41,272 bases of DNA. It comes from JBOFEH01 sp051650265. GTDB taxonomy: Bacteria; Bacillota; Clostridia; Lachnospirales; Cellulosilyticaceae. The translations under genes were made by a program, and so were the position numbers. The notes under the pieces were generated by a model. It made no database searches. It was not told where the DNA came from and was given only the letters and a program-made list of their open reading frames with translations. The stretch spans positions 1 to 41,272 of the forward strand of contig JBOFIR010000150.1 in assembly GCA_051650265.1 (NCBI GenBank), read 5' to 3'. The first letter of the stretch is position 1. Every line of letters begins with the position of its first letter. Of the stretch, positions 40,341-41,272 are shown one piece after another.

Positions 40341-41111
40341 CTACAAAAATAAGCCAAAATACCAGCTGATCAGCTGATTGCCATAAAAGAAGGCGATCAA
40401 GCCACCCATACTGAGAAACGGTCCAAAAGGAAACGGCCGACTTTCCTTATGAATGCCATAGAGCGCAAGCCCATAGATGGCACCACTGACAGAACTTAGA
40501 AGGAGAATCAAAAACACCCCCATAGGTGAGGTAAATAAGCCAAGCATCCCTAGATACTCCACATCACCATACCCCATACCTTCCTTCTTCAGTAACCACA
40601 AACACACATAAAAGAGTAGGGCAAACACCCCATAGCCCAGTAGCCCTCCAAGTAGCCCCGAAGTCAGATAACTCCAGTCACCACTCATCACACTCTGAGC
40701 GCCTCTACCAATCACAGCAATCCCACAACCTACCAAGGTCACACCAGTTGGCAAAAGCATATGATCTATGTCTATAAAAGTGAGCACAACGACAACAGAA
40801 ATAAAGCCGCAAGCCATGATTCCCTCTACTGTCAATCCAAAGTGTGCAATCGCCAAGCCATACATCAAGCCATTTAATACTTCTATGCCCATATACCTCG
40901 GGCTAATCGGTTCCCCACAGTATCTGCATCTGCCCCTCAGGCACAGCCAGCTCACCACTGGTACTAAGTCAAATACCCCCAACCGATGCGCACACTTCTG
41001 ACAGTGCGACGGCGGATAGTTGATACTCTGTCCCTCAGGGATACGGTAGATACAGACATTGAGGAAACTTCCTATAATCAAACCTAATAGGATAAAGATA
41101 ATAGTCGTCAT
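40341..41111 (-). CDS. pilD: Prepilin leader peptidase / N-methyltransferase
   Basis: PilD cuts the leader of prepilins after glycine and methylates the new N-terminus. Two CxxC pairs (C37/C40, C62/C65) bind zinc in the cytoplasmic methyltransferase domain. The peptidase aspartates are in FIDIDHMLLP (D114/D116) and the GMGYGDVE motif (D183). About eight membrane helices are visible; the length of 256 is normal. It would process the four pseudopilins downstream and the partial pilin upstream in this window. Its transcript begins after a terminator, so some read-through or a promoter in 41112-41150 is needed. Confidence 0.95.
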   Translation of the reverse strand: MTTIIFILLGLIIGSFLNVCIYRIPEGQSINYPPSHCQKCAHRLGVFDLVPVVSWLCLRGRCRYCGEPISPRYMGIEVLNGLMYGLAIAHFGLTVEGIMACGFISVVVVLTFIDIDHMLLPTGVTLVGCGIAVIGRGAQSVMSGDWSYLTSGLLGGLLGYGVFALLFYVCLWLLKKEGMGYGDVEYLGMLGLFTSPMGVFLILLLSSVSGAIYGLALYGIHKESRPFPFGPFLSMGGLIAFFYGNQLISWYFGLFL

Positions 41112-41151
41112 ATGAATCCCTCAGTTACTTATTCTTATGTACAGATTTAGA

Positions 41152-41181
41152 AAAAGCCACATTCACACGAACGTGGCTTTT
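41152..41181 (-). terminator. Terminator between the pilin gene and pilD
   Basis: AAAAGCCAC (41152-41160) and GTGGCTTTT (41173-41181) form a perfect 9-base stem with a 12-base loop. On the minus strand the stem ends in a T-run. It lies ten bases after the pilin stop codon and would let the major pilin be made in excess over the machinery genes. Confidence 0.82.
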
Positions 41182-41190
41182 ATTTTAAAC

Positions 41191-41272
41191 CTATTCATTC
41201 CAGTATCCTACATCAACTGTACTATCTGTCACACTGTCTGGAACAGTTGTCACTGCTGTTGAACCCTTTGGT
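41191..41272 (-). CDS. C-terminus of a probable type IV pilin (partial)
   Basis: An open frame runs from the right edge to the stop at 41191-41193, with the last 26 residues ending VDVGYWNE. The repeated T/S/V composition (STAVTTVPDSVTDS) is like the tail of a secreted pilin, and the place in front of pilD and behind a strong terminator fits a major pilin. The prepilin signal is outside the window, so this is inference from context and composition. Confidence 0.55.
   Translation of the reverse strand, partial: PKGSTAVTTVPDSVTDSTVDVGYWNE

Noticed and set aside
1..41272. tRNA, rRNA, riboswitch, IS element, CRISPR array or prophage genes
   Set aside because: Read on both strands, no tRNA-like folds, no conserved rRNA stretches, no spaced direct repeats and no transposase or integrase motifs were seen.

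Overview
The window reads as one chromosomal block of an endospore-forming, low-GC member of the Bacillota, most likely class Clostridia (Lachnospirales-like). The grounds are the complete spoIIIAA-AH operon, spo0A and spoIVB, the order xseA-xseB-ispA-dxs-tlyA-nadK-argR-recN-spoIVB-spo0A, purine-rich ribosome binding sites, and a type IV pilus locus of the Gram-positive kind with no outer-membrane secretin. The species cannot be named from sequence alone. Nearly every gene is on the minus strand. Only rqcH and a CNNM/CBS (CorC-type) gene are on the plus strand, and each ends at a strong bidirectional terminator. I see no rRNA, tRNA, IS element, prophage or CRISPR array, and no gap above 300 bases.

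Layout, left to right. 1-2720: housekeeping operon yicC-gmk-rpoZ-priA (priA cut by the left edge). 2840-4600: rqcH, ribosome quality control. 4622-10599: an envelope and peptide-metabolism stretch with an LTA-synthase-type sulfatase, a gamma-glutamylcyclotransferase-fold protein, a DUF969-DUF979-pcp operon, an exported M23 peptidase and an unrecognised small protein. 10716-12020: CorC-type membrane protein. 12094-14333: spo0A and spoIVB. 14455-23851: a long operon-like run from the Asp23 protein YqhY through nusB, xseA, xseB, ispA, a PAP2-related protein, dxs, tlyA, nadK, argR and recN. 23984-29207: spoIIIA operon. 29325-29882: efp. 29955-41272: a tightly overlapped run that interleaves M24 peptidase, aroQ, aroK, a ComFB-family protein and aroE with type IV pilus genes: four pseudopilins, a lipoprotein, PilO, PilN, PilM, the prepilin peptidase and the C-terminus of a probable pilin.

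How they work together. Spo0A commits the cell to sporulation. SpoIIIAA-AH build the channel between mother cell and forespore, and SpoIVB signals back to activate sigma-K; a candidate forespore sigma-F/G promoter can be read directly in front of spoIVB. The dxs/ispA genes provide isoprenoid precursors. The pilus block encodes the inner platform (PilM, PilN, PilO), the processing enzyme, and a set of minor pilins resembling the GspH/I/J/K priming complex. The motors (PilB, PilT, PilC) are not in the window and may lie beyond the right edge. The most unusual points are the interleaving of pilus, ComFB and shikimate genes, an M23 peptidase lacking one catalytic histidine, and terminators whose stems are built from the ends of the coding sequences.
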